Source of the DNA: Chitinophagaceae bacterium
GTDB taxonomy: Bacteria > Bacteroidota > Bacteroidia > Chitinophagales > Chitinophagaceae
Direction of reading: 5' to 3'
DNA length: 64,000 nucleotides
NCBI GenBank assembly: GCA_016713085.1
Contig: JADJPV010000001.1
Span: forward strand, 1,447,001-1,511,000
In this document: piece after piece, positions 48,357 to 60,077 of the stretch
Numbering within the stretch: the first letter of the stretch is position 1
Layout of the letters: each line of letters opens with the position of its first letter
The notes under the pieces: generated by a model
What the model was told of the DNA's origin: nothing
What the model saw: the letters and a program-made list of their open reading frames with translations, nothing else
Databases searched by the model: none
Position numbers and translations under genes: made by a program

Positions 48357-51300
48357 TAAAACGAAACAAGCATATACAGTTGAAGAGTAAAGTGGGTTGG
48401 ATTAGCAGTAAAGGATTTCCTCTGTATATGCTGTTTTTTTCACTTTTGCTGCCGGGTGCAGCTATCTACCATTTAATCACAAAAAACAACTGGCTTAAGA
48501 AAGAATACAGCAAACAGGAGGTGTATGTACAGCAGAAAGATGCATTTGAAAAGCTTGGCCTGTATACGAAGACGGTTGAAAGTAACAGCCGTGGGTATGC
48601 ACTTACCGGTAATGAACAATTTCTCCGCAATTTTAATATTCTCTTTGATTCCATCAACAGTGTCGGTTTGCAGATTAAGGCTTCGGCAATAACTGATGAA
48701 ACAATTGCTTTTTCCTATGCAAAACTCGACAGCTTTATTGATGAGAAGATTCGGTTTCTTCAAAAAGTAAATACCCTCACAGCACAGAACAGGGATTCAG
48801 CTCTATTATTCTTTTCCGGCACAGAGGGCTTCAACTTATCTGATTCCATCAGCATATACAGCGGGGTAATCTTTCAGAAGTTCAATCAACAGATCAGTGA
48901 ATCAAAGACCAGCTTTTGGCAGGTAAAGGATACCAACAACAAAATTGCTTACAGCAGTCTTGCTGCTGCTCTTTTACTGATTGTGGTTTCGTTTTATTTG
49001 TTGCTGCGTGAAAACATCCGCACCAAAGGGATCAGCAAAGAGCTGGAAATGCAGAAAGAAAGATACCGTACCACGCTGAGCAGTATGGCAGAAGGGGTGA
49101 TTACAACCGATAAGGATGGCGGAATTGTTTACATGAATCCTGCTGCAGAACAGATTACCGGCTGGAATAAACAGGAAGCAGAAAACAGACCGCTTCATCA
49201 GGTATATGACGTATCGGTTGAATCAACCGGGTTGTCTGTTACAAATATTGTAAGCCGCATTTTAAAAGAAGGCGTACCAATAGAACTGGAAAATAATACA
49301 GTATTAAAAACCAGGAACAATGCTGAATTAATCATCAATAACAGCGGGTCGCCTTTATTTGACAATGACGGAAATATCAACGGAGCTGTTCTTGTTTTCA
49401 ATGATATCACCACCGAGAAAAAAAACAAACTTGATTTAAAAGAAAGCGAAGAAAAATACCGCAACCTCATTGATCATGCGGCAGACGGGATCTTTATTTT
49501 AGATCAGCAGGGAAGGTTTATTGATGTAAACAGCAGCGGCTGTGCTATGATGGGGTACACAAAAGAAGAAGTTCTTCATCTGAATTTAAGTGATATCACA
49601 CCACTGGAATATATTAACAAGATGCCCATCAATATGAATGACCTGATCAGCGGGAAAATATTGCTGGTTGAGAGACAATACCAGCGTAAAGACGGCACAA
49701 GATTTTATGCAGAAGCCAGTGCGAAGCTGATTGCAGGCGGAAAGATACAGTCGATTGTGAGAGATATTACACAGCGCAAAAAGCAGAGGAAGAACTGAAA
49801 CAAAGTGAAGAAAGATACCGGTTATTTATTGAGCAGGCAACGGATGGTGTTCTTGTTTATTCGTATGACGGAACCATTCATGATTTTAATACAGCCGCCT
49901 ATAAACAAACAGGTTATACTAGAGAAGAATTTAGAACACTGAAACTGCAGGGTCTTCTTTTTGATGAACCCGTTATTGTTAACTCAGAGGTGGTGGCAAG
50001 AGTAAAAGCAGGTGAACAGGTTTTGTTTACCAGAAAGCTGAAACGAAAAGACGGATCGATTGCAGAAATAGAAATCAATTCGAGGATGCTGAGCGATGGG
50101 CGTGTACTTGCTTTTGTACGTGACATTACCGAACGGAAAAAAGCTGAAGTACAAATTAAGAATATTTCAGAGCGTCTTTCATTAGCAACCCGTTCAGCTA
50201 AGATTGGCATCTGGGAAAGAGATTTGGTTCTTCAGCAACTGCTATGGGACGACAGGATGTATGAACTGTACGAAAAAGATTCAGCCTTACCCGGCGCTAC
50301 TGTTGAGACTTGGAAACAAAGTATACATCCGGATGATCTTGACCAGGTAATGTGAAGTTGAAAAATCAATCAAGGGAAATTATGATTACAATACTGAATT
50401 CAGAATTATATTGCCCGATCAGGCGATCCGTTATATAGAATCACATGCGCTTGTAACAAGAGATCATGAAGGAAATCCATTGCGGATGATTGGTGTAAAC
50501 AGGGATATTACCGATCGTAAAATGGCCGGATTGCATTTAGCAGAATCGGAAAGAAAGCTCCGTCATGTTTTGTCGAGTTCATCAGATAGTTTTTATGTAC
50601 TGGATAAAAATTATACAGTAACCCTGATCAATAAATCTGCATCAGCCAATCTTGAAAAAGCCTGGGGAATACCTGTAACTGTAGGTACAAATATTCTTCC
50701 GCTGATTCCGGATGAGCAGGATGAACCTGTAAGAGAAACCCTGGCAAAGGTATTTGCCGGCGAAAAGGTTGAATACGAGCTGCAGCTTTCTATTGCCGGT
50801 TTGCCTGAATGGGTGCTGGTAAATTATATGCCGGTAAAAGATGGAAAAGGAGTTATTACCGGAGCCTATATTTCAACGAAGGATATTACCGAAAAGAAAC
50901 AATCGGAAATAAATTTACAGAAAGCCCTTAACCGTTATAATATTCTTGCCAAAGCAACCAGTGATACTGTTTGGGATTGGGATATGCATCACATATGATG
51001 CGTTATAATGAGGGTATTACGACGATGTTTGGTTATGAAAAATCGATGGTGGAAAATATTCCCGACTGGTGGAAACAAAATATACACCCGGATGATCTTG
51101 TAACTGTATCGGATGTGCTGAATGAAATATTTCTCAAGCACAAACAAAACATTCAGCTGGATTACCGTTACCGCTGTTCTGACGGCAGTTATAAATATAT
51201 TTTTGACCGTGCTTTTGTGTTATACGATAAAGAAGGTAAGCCAAGCCGCATCATCGGTGCCATGCAGGATGTTACGTATATAAAAGAAGAAGAGATCCGT

Positions 51301-51923
51301 ATTTCAAAAGCTATTGTAGATGCACAGGAATCAGAACGGCAGCAGCTTGGTATGGAGCTGCACGATAATGTAAACCAGATATTATCGGTTTCTCTCTTAT
51401 ACCTTGGCATTGCAAGGCAGCATCAAAAAAATGAAACGGTATTTGCTGAAACCATTGACACCTGTAAAAAACATATATCAGATGCTATTGACGAAATACG
51501 GAAGCTGAGTCACCAGCTTACACCAGCTTCAAAAGATAATGTTTCATTTAAAGATGTGTTTCAGTCACTGATTGAATCATTAACCACCAATTCAACTATT
51601 GATGTTCAGCTTCATTTTGATGATTTTGAACAGGAACAGATCGGTATTGAAATTCAAACAGCCTTGTACCGGATTCTGCAGGAGCAGATGAATAATATTT
51701 TCAAGCATGCTGCTGCAGATACAGTTGAAATAGATGTGATGGTAATTGACAATACAATCAGTTTACGGATTGGGGATAATGGAAAGGATTCGATACAAAA
51801 TCGGTGAGCAAGGGAATTGGCCTGGGAAATATTAAACGCAGGGCGGAAATGAATGGCGGAAAATTCAGCTGTTATTCAATCCCGGGGCATGGATGTGAGG
51901 TTACGGTCAGTATTCCTCTGTAA
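48353..51923 (+). CDS. Large sensor kinase: CHASE3, six PAS, HisKA_3, HATPase (several frame breaks)
   Basis: About 1190 residues when rebuilt; a non-ATG start at 48353 overlaps the receiver stop (the second codon opens IKRNKHIQLKSK). Two membrane helices (about 25-42 and 205-225) flank a CHASE3-like domain with ESNSRGYALTGNEQFL. PAS domains start near 49060, 49455, 49810, 50175, 50550 and 50935. HisKA_3 has QQLGMELHDNVNQ and the tail reads GIGLGNIKRRAEMNGGKFS. Breaks near 49795, 50355, 50998 and 51790 are single-base. No own regulator; the upstream LuxR regulator or receiver is the likely partner. Confidence 0.87.
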
Positions 51924-51950
51924 GATTCAAATAAATTTTTATAAATAATG

Positions 51951-51972
51951 CCCCGTTAATTCGGGTTTTTTT
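51951..51972. terminator. Short terminator between convergent genes
   Basis: CCCG (51952-51955) and CGGG (51962-51965) with a following T-run. The stem is only 4-5 bp, but it sits exactly between the stops of the second kinase and the DUF1343 gene. Confidence 0.5.
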
Positions 51973-53131
51973 ATTTGTACAATAAATACGGTTTTATTTT
52001 CTGTTCCCATTCGGTTGCAATGTTTGTTTCAATATAACGACCCTGTTGCAGTTTTGTAAACGCATGTTGAACGCCCAGCAGTTTATCTAAATGAGCAATG
52101 CCGGTTGGGTTTGCGTTGGTTGTATATAACCGCTCTTCAACCTGTTGCGGATGAAGCTGAATAATTGTTTGCAATAATGCTATACCGGTTTTCACTGCTG
52201 AAACTTTTTTTGCATCAGTGATATGCAGTTGCAGTCCGTTACAGGTTTCACCGGCATACATTCCTGCAACAGGTTTATAATTGCATGTTGTAAATGCAAT
52301 GCCTGGATGTTGCTGCTGTTCCATTGATTGTTTGAGCTCTTCGGTTTTCATCCATGGCGCAGCACAGAGTTGAAACGGTTTTTCTGTTCCTCTCCCTTCG
52401 TTTACATTGATGCCTTCCAGCAATCCGGTGCCGGGATAAAGTATGGCTGTTTCAATTTGCTGTATGGCAGGAGAGGTTGCTGTAAAGAAAAAATCGGCAG
52501 CAGCTGTTTTTGTTCGCCTGTAATGCTGCACTTTAATAACATCAATAATTAATCCGCTGATTTTTGTTGCGGCAAAGTATAAAGCGAGTTCGCCCAATGT
52601 GCAACTGTGTTTGACTGGAATATTCCATCTGCCGATAAACGATGAACAGGTTTGTTCATCAAGAAAAGGACCTTCTGTTTTTGAAAGTTCTGCACCAATG
52701 GGATTAGGCCTGTCTAATACAACAAATGGTTTTAGACTGGCCGCACAAGCTTCCATTACATGCGTCATCGTCCAGAGATAGGTGTAAAAGCGGCATCCAA
52801 CATCGGGTATATCAAACAAGACCAAATCAACATCCTGAAAGTCTTCTGCTGTTGGCGCTAACCTGTTTCCATATAAACTGACGACGGGCAAACTCGTTAC
52901 TGTATCGGTAATATTTTGCTGAAAAGCGCCATCATCACCCATAGTTGTAATACCATGCTCCGGTGAAAAGATGATTGTGATGTTAAAGCCGTTCTTCAAT
53001 AAAGTAACACGGCTCAACTCGCCCGTTGATGTGGTGGCAGCATTGTTGGTAACAAATGCAATGCGTTTGTGTTTATATACAGCAGTTTGCTGCAGTAAAA
53101 CATCGATACCGTATTGAAGTGGAAGCTTCAT
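51971..53131 (-). CDS. DUF1343 (NamZ-like) exo-beta-N-acetylmuramidase family protein
   Basis: 386 residues, intact. Family motifs: YGIDVLLQ, IAFVTNNAA, FSPEHGI, LYGNRLAPT, DIPDVGCRFYTYLWTM, LDRPNPIGA, EGPF and LYPGTGLLEGINVNEGRGTEKPFQ. The DUF1343 prototype (B. subtilis NamZ/YbbC) releases MurNAc from peptidoglycan ends. No obvious signal peptide is visible here, so it may act in the cytoplasm on recycled muropeptides or be exported by a non-classical route. The next gene upstream is the AsmA protein, 33 bp away. Confidence 0.88.
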   Translation of the reverse strand: MKLPLQYGIDVLLQQTAVYKHKRIAFVTNNAATTSTGELSRVTLLKNGFNITIIFSPEHGITTMGDDGAFQQNITDTVTSLPVVSLYGNRLAPTAEDFQDVDLVLFDIPDVGCRFYTYLWTMTHVMEACAASLKPFVVLDRPNPIGAELSKTEGPFLDEQTCSSFIGRWNIPVKHSCTLGELALYFAATKISGLIIDVIKVQHYRRTKTAAADFFFTATSPAIQQIETAILYPGTGLLEGINVNEGRGTEKPFQLCAAPWMKTEELKQSMEQQQHPGIAFTTCNYKPVAGMYAGETCNGLQLHITDAKKVSAVKTGIALLQTIIQLHPQQVEERLYTTNANPTGIAHLDKLLGVQHAFTKLQQGRYIETNIATEWEQKIKPYLLYK

Positions 53132-53163
53132 TGCTGCACAAAATGTAAGTGCTGAAGGTGTTC

Positions 53164-56059
53164 TCAGTTCTGCTGTTTGTTTTTATCGGTTGCTTCGGAC
53201 GCTTCTTTTTTATCTTCTTCATCGGCCCCCTCTTCATCAAGTCCGCCCTCTTTTTTTCCACGGCCCAACCGCACAAGTGGTTTTTCCTGCGTACCTGTAA
53301 CGGTTAACGGAATACCGAGGATACCAAAGGGTGGCAAACCAAGACGAACTTTTAAATTCAAACGCCCATCGAAACCAATCTGCCCTTCAAAACGAGGACG
53401 GAAGCCCGCCACCCGGAGCTTAACCTTCTGCAGGTTAATGATGTTATTGGCAATGGTTGTTTTTAATTCAATGGTTTGTTTGGAGAGATCAGGATTATCA
53501 ACTGCGTCCTTCCCTGTTTTTTTTACTGATTGCGCTGAATAATTTATAACCGCTGATGTTTGCGTTTTAATACTTACCGTGCCGCCCCCTTTAAACTTTT
53601 GTTACAGGATATAAACTGTCGTTGAGCATTCCGTTTAATGTATAATCAATGGAAACCTGTCCTTTTACTTTTGCTGCACTGGTAAGCATTTCACGGAAGA
53701 GCTGTATTTCTTTGTATGCTTTCTGTATGTCGAATTCTTTTGCATTGATATGATAACTGAACAATGCCTGCATGTTGTTAACGGGAGCATAAGTTGCTTC
53801 CATGTTCACCGGTGCACCAACCTATTGTAAACGCTGATTTGCTGATTTTAAGGTTGCCGTTTTTTATACCAGCATCTGCAATCCAGTTATGAATAGTTAA
53901 ACCGTTATAATCAACTTTATCAACAGCAGCATGAAACTGAAAATCTAAATTGGCAGGAATGATGATTACTCCGGTTGCTGTTTCAGCAGGAGTTGTATTT
54001 GCTTTTTTTGCGGATGTGTTTGCTGCAGTGCTGTCTGTTGTACTCATGAATTCCTGTATGAGAATTTGCTTACCTGTTAAAGACAGGTCTCCCTGCAGAG
54101 GAGCATCCTTCTTCATGATATAATTAATGATGTTGCCGAATGTTCCTTTGAGAGAAACAGTGTTGCTGAGATAATGCATCACAAACTGATCAGCCTTTAG
54201 CTGATCGTTGTTAATATGAAAAAGACCTGAGCTGATTAAAAAACTGTTTGGGAAACAGGGTGTACGGAGGTTGACCTGCCTGATCTCAATGCTTCCCTTG
54301 TTATTGAGCTGATCATAACGTCCTGCAACTGCATCAGCCTGTGTACCGCTTAATGACAGATCGGTTTTAATAAATCCATTTATATCATACCCCTCTATTG
54401 CAAAGAGCTTATATAGTTTACCGATGTTGAGACTGCCTTTGGAACTGATGGTATAAACAAGGTTGTCGAAATTTTTTACATCAGCAGTCAATGTAAACGG
54501 CTGGCCTTCGAACTGAAGTGAAAGCGGTTTTATTTTTACCTGCATGGCTTCTGCTGTGCCCTTACTGTTAATGATGTTGAGATCTACATCAATATCCGTG
54601 ATGGGTTGTGGATAGTAATTTGTTTGAAGAACTCCTTTCTTCCACTGAACTGCGGCGTTCATCAATGGATACTGATTCTGTGCCGGGTTATGGATTCCGA
54701 TGAAATTTGCCTGCAACTGCAAAAAACCTTTTACATCTATTCCTGCTGTTTTCGGCAGGTCAAGAATCTTTGCCCATTTTTCAACATCAGCCGCCACCTG
54801 CACCGATCCTTTGATGGATGGTTTGCTCAATCCTTTTGTTTCAAAAGATGCCTTTACATAATCTTTACCAAGCCGGGCGTTCAATGTATCAGCACCTATG
54901 ATCATTTTTTCTGTATTCAGTTCCGGTAATACAAAATGAAAGTTCAGATACAGATCTGTGATTTTTTCTTTCACCGCTGTTGTAGCAAAAGAACCTTTGC
55001 TCACTTTCATATTGAAGTTGAGATCGGGCATGCGGTTTTCACCTGCAATAAAATCGCCTTTCAGAGATGCGCCCATTTCAATTTTACCGCCCACATCTGT
55101 TTTATCGAGCCATGTTACAAAAGCCGGGGGCAAAGCAGTAAACAGGTTTTCAAATTCTGTTGATGGAGTTTTTGCATTGAAGTCCATCCGGTAACCATTT
55201 TTAAGAAATAGAAATGTTCCGGTAAGTGCAACGGGCAGTTTATTAATCATCAAATCATTTCTTCTGAAATCAAGTTCAAGCGAATGAGTGTTGATTCTTG
55301 TGCGCAGTTTTGCATTCAGTTTTTTATCGGTAAGGTACTGCTCTCCGTCATAAACGAAGTCAACACCTTCCATCCTGATCTCTGATTTAAGATTAAACAC
55401 CGCTTCACTTAAATTTCCTTTACCCAGGTAATTGAAACGGTTTGCTTTGATGAGTATAGGAATGGACAGGTCGTTGTATAACAGTGCAGATTCCTCGATC
55501 TGTATCCTGTCTAATTTCAATGCAGCATCAGAAGCAGCTGTATCTGTGTCGGTACCGGATGTGGTTTTAGTTTCTCTTTTATAAATATTATAATTGGGTT
55601 GCCCTTCTTTACTTACAAGTACCTGTACGTTTCCACGGGTAATATAAATTTCATTGATACGGATGGCTTTATTGAACACCGTGCTGAGGTCAACTCAAGT
55701 GCAATTTCTTTTGCCGATACAAGTGTATCTTTTTCAAAAGGAGCAGAACCGGTTAAAGAAACATCATAGAGTGTTAATGTAAGCGAAGGGAAATGATTGA
55801 AGAAAGACAATCTTGCTTTGGAAAAATTCAGTTTACTTTCAATGGCATGGTTGGCCCAGTTTTTAATTTTATCTGATACAAATCCGGGAAACAGGTAAGG
55901 AATTGAAAACATAAGCACCAGTATAGTGCTCAGAGTGATGCCTGTATATTTTAACCCCCTGAATAATATCTTTCCTGCTTTAAACTTCACTTCCTTTTTT
56001 TTGAATACGAAACGGATTGTTTTTACACGGTAAAAAAACGAGGACAATGATGGCTTCAT
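53164..56059 (-). CDS. AsmA-family envelope protein (three frame breaks)
   Basis: About 960 residues when rebuilt. N-terminal membrane anchor near residues 37-55 (GITLSTILVLMFSIPYLFPG), then a long repeated beta groove with an FSKARLSFFNHFPSLTL AsmA N-terminal motif. The C-terminus ends with a charged linker (GRGKKEGGLDEEGADEEDK). Breaks near 55690, 53805 and 53590/53415. AsmA-like proteins span the periplasm and are thought to carry phospholipids or affect outer-membrane assembly. Substrate not deduced. Confidence 0.85.
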
Positions 56060-56174
56060 GCCACCTTATTTATGACTCATGCACTTTAAAACCCGTACTG
56101 CAAAGTAACTGCATTTTCAACAATTCCCCGTTGCCGGAAATGGCTGAGCGGAAAAGATTACACTGAAAAAAAGA

Positions 56175-56861
56175 TTATTCTTTATTCACAAACCTATAGC
56201 CTACTCCTGATTCGGTGAGCAGGTATTCAGGACGGTTGGGATCGGTTTCTATTTTGCGGCGAATCTGTGCAATAAACACCCGCAGGTATTGTGATTGGTT
56301 AATAAAACCAGGCCCCCATACTGCTCTTAATAAATACTGATGGGTGAGCACTTTTCCTTCGTTGCGGGCAAGCAATGATAGTAAACTGTACTCTGTAGCA
56401 GTAAGCTTTACCGCTTCATTCTTTTTTTTCACGGTACGCACTGCCAGATCAATTTCCAGGTCATGCCCGGTTATCACCGGGTCAGTTTCTTCGGTTACAG
56501 CACTCCGTAACGCAGAGCGGATACGTGCAAGCAATTCACCCGTGCGGAAGGGTTTGCTTAAATAATCATTGGCACCATTATCCAATGCTTTAATGATTTC
56601 CTCTTCCTGCTGCTGCACTGATAAAATAATTACCGGATTTGTATACCATTGCCTCAGCTCCTGCAAAACTTCGTGTCCGCTTTTATCGGGCAATCCGATA
56701 TCAAGCAAAATCAGGTCCGGAGGATGATTGGCCGCCATGATCAGCCCTTCTTTTGCTGTGGATGCTTCTGTAACGCTGTATTGATTTGAATGCAATGTAA
56801 TTTCCAGCAGCCTGCGCATCTGTACTTCATCATCAATCACTAAAATTTCTGCTTTATTCAT
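56175..56861 (-). CDS. kdpE: KdpE-like OmpR-family response regulator
   Basis: 228 residues, intact. Receiver domain with acidic pair Asp10/11, phospho-Asp54 (LILLDIGLPD) and the switch residues; winged HTH C-terminus (LTATEYSLLSLLARNEGKVLTHQYLL). The kinase gene overlaps its start by 4 bp. The name rests on sequence similarity plus the neighbouring KdpD-like kinase and potassium transporter. Confidence 0.85.
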   Translation of the reverse strand: MNKAEILVIDDEVQMRRLLEITLHSNQYSVTEASTAKEGLIMAANHPPDLILLDIGLPDKSGHEVLQELRQWYTNPVIILSVQQQEEEIIKALDNGANDYLSKPFRTGELLARIRSALRSAVTEETDPVITGHDLEIDLAVRTVKKKNEAVKLTATEYSLLSLLARNEGKVLTHQYLLRAVWGPGFINQSQYLRVFIAQIRRKIETDPNRPEYLLTESGVGYRFVNKE

Positions 56862-57934
56862 GGCTGTTGTTTCAGGGTTGAATATTCTGCCGGTATCTGA
56901 ATGCTGAACTTTGCGCCGCCTGTTATTTTGTTCTGTAGCTGCACTGTACCGTCAAGTGCCTCAGTAAATCCTTTTACAATAGAAAGCCCAAGACCTGTGC
57001 CGCTTCCTATTGCATCTTTCAGCCGGTAAAATTTTTGAAAGACATAATGCATTTCTTCTTCGGGGAATCCATTTCCATTGTCTTCTACCTGCAGCAGCAA
57101 TTGACGCTGCCGGTAAGAAGCTGTTACAACAATCAGGCTGTCTGCATCGGTATATCTCGCTGCATTCATTAATAAATTATACAGCACTTGTTCCAGTATT
57201 CCTTTATCTGTTTTCACTAATGGCAGTGCAGGATTAAGATTGATTTCAATATGCCGTGCAGTATGTTCTTCTTCCACTCTCCTGGTTACTTCATACAGCA
57301 GCTCGCCAACATCACACCAGTCTTTTTTGGGTTGCAGAAATCCCGATTCTATTCTTGACATGTTGAGCAGGTTTTCTACCTGCCTGTTTAACCTGAAAGA
57401 AGCTTTGGCAATTTCATTCACCAGTTGCTTTTTATTATCTGCTGTAAGGTTTTCATTTTCTGCCTGCAGATTATCGGTTGCACCAATGATGGCAGCAATG
57501 GGTGTTTTTAATTCATGCGATAAGGAATTAAACAGTGTATTGTACATTTTAACTGCATTGGATTTTTCCTTTCGTTGTCTCGCCAGTTTTTCGATCTGTT
57601 TTATTTTATAAGTGAGCACAGCATTCACCATTGCAATGATAAAATACATAATCAGCAGAATAGCATCTTCTGTTGAAGCAACATGAATGGTAAAATGCGG
57701 TGGTATGAAAAAGAAATCCCAGATAAAGGCAGATAATGCTGCAGCAATTAATACCGGCAGTATTTCATAGGAAACAGCAATAATAGAAACAGTTACAAGC
57801 AGAACCAGAGCCGATACACGGTAACCCATATAAGGTGTGAGTGCATAACAAACGGCAGCAACAAGAAGTACCAGCACAATACTGTATAAATATTGTTTCC
57901 ATGGTTCTATTTTCCGCAAAAAGAATTTCTGCAT
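56858..57934 (-). CDS. Short KdpD-like sensor kinase (DUF4118, HisKA, HATPase)
   Basis: 358 residues from the ATG at 57934 (MQKFFLRKIEPWKQYL). Four membrane helices (about 15-105) match DUF4118 of KdpD, with FIWDFFFIPPHFTIHVAS. HisKA has phospho-His140 in NSLSHELKTPIAAI, then the HATPase boxes NAARYT, EDNGNGFP and GSGTGLGLSIV. The large N-terminal KdpD sensor and Usp parts of the classical protein are missing. Linked by overlap to KdpE and divergent from kup 156 bp away, so a potassium-related signal is likely. Confidence 0.88.
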   Translation of the reverse strand: MQKFFLRKIEPWKQYLYSIVLVLLVAAVCYALTPYMGYRVSALVLLVTVSIIAVSYEILPVLIAAALSAFIWDFFFIPPHFTIHVASTEDAILLIMYFIIAMVNAVLTYKIKQIEKLARQRKEKSNAVKMYNTLFNSLSHELKTPIAAIIGATDNLQAENENLTADNKKQLVNEIAKASFRLNRQVENLLNMSRIESGFLQPKKDWCDVGELLYEVTRRVEEEHTARHIEINLNPALPLVKTDKGILEQVLYNLLMNAARYTDADSLIVVTASYRQRQLLLQVEDNGNGFPEEEMHYVFQKFYRLKDAIGSGTGLGLSIVKGFTEALDGTVQLQNKITGGAKFSIQIPAEYSTLKQQP

Positions 57935-58090
57935 ATGCTGTATTCTGTTGCAAATGTAGCCTGCATAGCTATGCTTTATACACAAAAACCCGTATAAAGA
58001 TTTTATAAAGATTTGTTCTGCTTACAACTGTTATGCATGCTTTGATGAAACTCCGTTATAATTTTACCGCTTCATCATTTTCTTTTTGAA

Positions 58091-60061
58091 ATGAATCTTT
58101 CACATAATAAAGTAACTGCAGCAGGATTGCTGATTGCTTTAGGAATTATTTTCGGTGACATTGGAACATCTCCTTTATACGTACTCAATGCAATTACGAA
58201 TGGAAAACTGGTTACAGAAGAACTGATTATCGGCGCCCTTTCCTGTATCATCTGGACGTTGACGCTGCAGACAACGGTTAAGTATGTTATCCTTACCTTG
58301 CGTGCAGACAATAAAGGAGAGGGTGGAATTTTTTCACTCTTCTCACTGGTGCGAAGAAGAAGAAAGTGGCTGGTGATTCCTGCTATGGCAGGTGGTGCAG
58401 CATTACTTGCTGATGGAATGATTACTCCGCCCATTTCTGTAACATCAGCCATTGAAGGCCTGAAACAGGTACACGCATTTGCAAGTATCAGTCAGCAAAC
58501 AATTATCTACATTGTTATCGGCATTCTTTCTGTTTTATTTTTTGTGCAGCAGTTTGGTACAGAATTTATTGGCCGTTTCTTTGGTCCCATTATGCTCACC
58601 TGGTTTCTGATGCTGGCAGTACTGGGATTATTTCAGCTCTTTGACGAACCGGCTGTGTTGAAAGCCTTTAATCCTTACTATGCCATTAAATTGCTCAGCA
58701 CTTATCCTAAGGGGTTTTATATTTTGGGGGCAGTATTTCTCTGCACAACAGGAGCAGAGGCTTTGTATTCAGATCTTGGTCATTGCGGTAAGTGGAATAT
58801 CCGTTACTCCTGGATACTGGTAAAAACCTGTTTGGTTCTAAACTACTTGGGCCAGAGTGCATGGCTGCTCCATCATTACAATGGGGTAATCATCACATCA
58901 GAATTAATTGAAAAAGGATTCAATCCGTTTTACGGCATCATGCCTTCCTGGTTTTTATATTACGGAATTGGTATTGCAACCGCTGCAACCATCATTGCCA
59001 GTCAGGCATTAATTTCCGGATCGTTTACCTTGGTGAGCGAGGCTATGCGTTTGAACCTCTGGCCAAAGATGAAAATCAATTATCCTACCGAAACAAAAGG
59101 CCAGTTGTTTTTACCAGCTGTTAACCTCTTACTGTTTGTTGGCTGTGTTGGCATAACCCTCTATTTTAAAAAAGCAACCAATATGGAAGCAGCTTATGGT
59201 CTGGCTATCACTGCCACCATGATTGCAACTTCCATTTTATTTGCCAATTACCTTGTGCTGCACCGCACAGCTCCGTTTTGGGTTTATGTGTACCTGGCCG
59301 TATATCTTACAATCGAGATCAGTTTTTTTATCGCTAACCTTGATAAGTTTCCTCACGGTGGTTATGTTACCCTTCTTGTTGGTGGGTTACTGTTTGTTGT
59401 TATGTATACCTGGTACAGGGCAAGAAAAATTAAAAACCGCTATGTTGAATTTGTAAGGCTGGATGATTATGTTCTCAAGATTCAGGAATTGAGTAACGAC
59501 TCAAGTATTCCGAAATATGCTACACACCTGGTGTATCTCACAAGTGCCAACATTCTAAAAGAGATTGAACACAAAGTGATTTACTCCATGTTAAACCGTA
59601 TGCCGAAAAGAGCTGATATCTATTGGCTGGTGCATGTTGATACAATGGATGATCCATATACAAAAGAGTATGAAGTAACACATATAATTCCCAATGAAAT
59701 CATACGTGTAGATTTCAGATTAGGCTTCCGGGTACAGCCCCGTATACATCAGTTGTTTAGAAAAGTTGTGGAAGAGCTAGTTGCTAATAAAGAGGTGAAT
59801 GTAACAAGCCGCTATGAAAGTTTGAAGAGAAACCATGTAACAGGTGACTTTTCTTTTATTGTGATGGAAAAATTTTTAAGCCAGGACAATGAACTTCCGT
59901 TATTTGAAAGGCTGATTATGCGAATCTATTTTATATTAAAGGAAATAAGTCTTTCGGAAGAGAAAGCTTTCGGTCTTGATACCAGCAATGTAATTGTAGA
60001 AAAATTTCCGTTGATTGTTTCCCAGGCAACGGGTTTAAAACTGCGGCGTTTAGAAAATTAG
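58091..60061 (+). CDS. kup: Kup-type potassium uptake transporter
   Basis: 656 residues, intact. About twelve membrane helices (10-440) with the Kup signatures GDIGTSPLYV near residue 20, ALTL.., LRADNKGEGGIFSL and the GAEALYSDLGHCGKWNIRYSW loop; a cytoplasmic C-terminal tail (about 445-656). Kup is a K+/H+ symporter of the inner membrane. It is divergent from the KdpDE-like operon, unusual because KdpDE normally controls kdpFABC. Confidence 0.95.
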   Translation: MNLSHNKVTAAGLLIALGIIFGDIGTSPLYVLNAITNGKLVTEELIIGALSCIIWTLTLQTTVKYVILTLRADNKGEGGIFSLFSLVRRRRKWLVIPAMAGGAALLADGMITPPISVTSAIEGLKQVHAFASISQQTIIYIVIGILSVLFFVQQFGTEFIGRFFGPIMLTWFLMLAVLGLFQLFDEPAVLKAFNPYYAIKLLSTYPKGFYILGAVFLCTTGAEALYSDLGHCGKWNIRYSWILVKTCLVLNYLGQSAWLLHHYNGVIITSELIEKGFNPFYGIMPSWFLYYGIGIATAATIIASQALISGSFTLVSEAMRLNLWPKMKINYPTETKGQLFLPAVNLLLFVGCVGITLYFKKATNMEAAYGLAITATMIATSILFANYLVLHRTAPFWVYVYLAVYLTIEISFFIANLDKFPHGGYVTLLVGGLLFVVMYTWYRARKIKNRYVEFVRLDDYVLKIQELSNDSSIPKYATHLVYLTSANILKEIEHKVIYSMLNRMPKRADIYWLVHVDTMDDPYTKEYEVTHIIPNEIIRVDFRLGFRVQPRIHQLFRKVVEELVANKEVNVTSRYESLKRNHVTGDFSFIVMEKFLSQDNELPLFERLIMRIYFILKEISLSEEKAFGLDTSNVIVEKFPLIVSQATGLKLRRLEN

Positions 60062-60077
60062 TTTTATCTATATCTGG

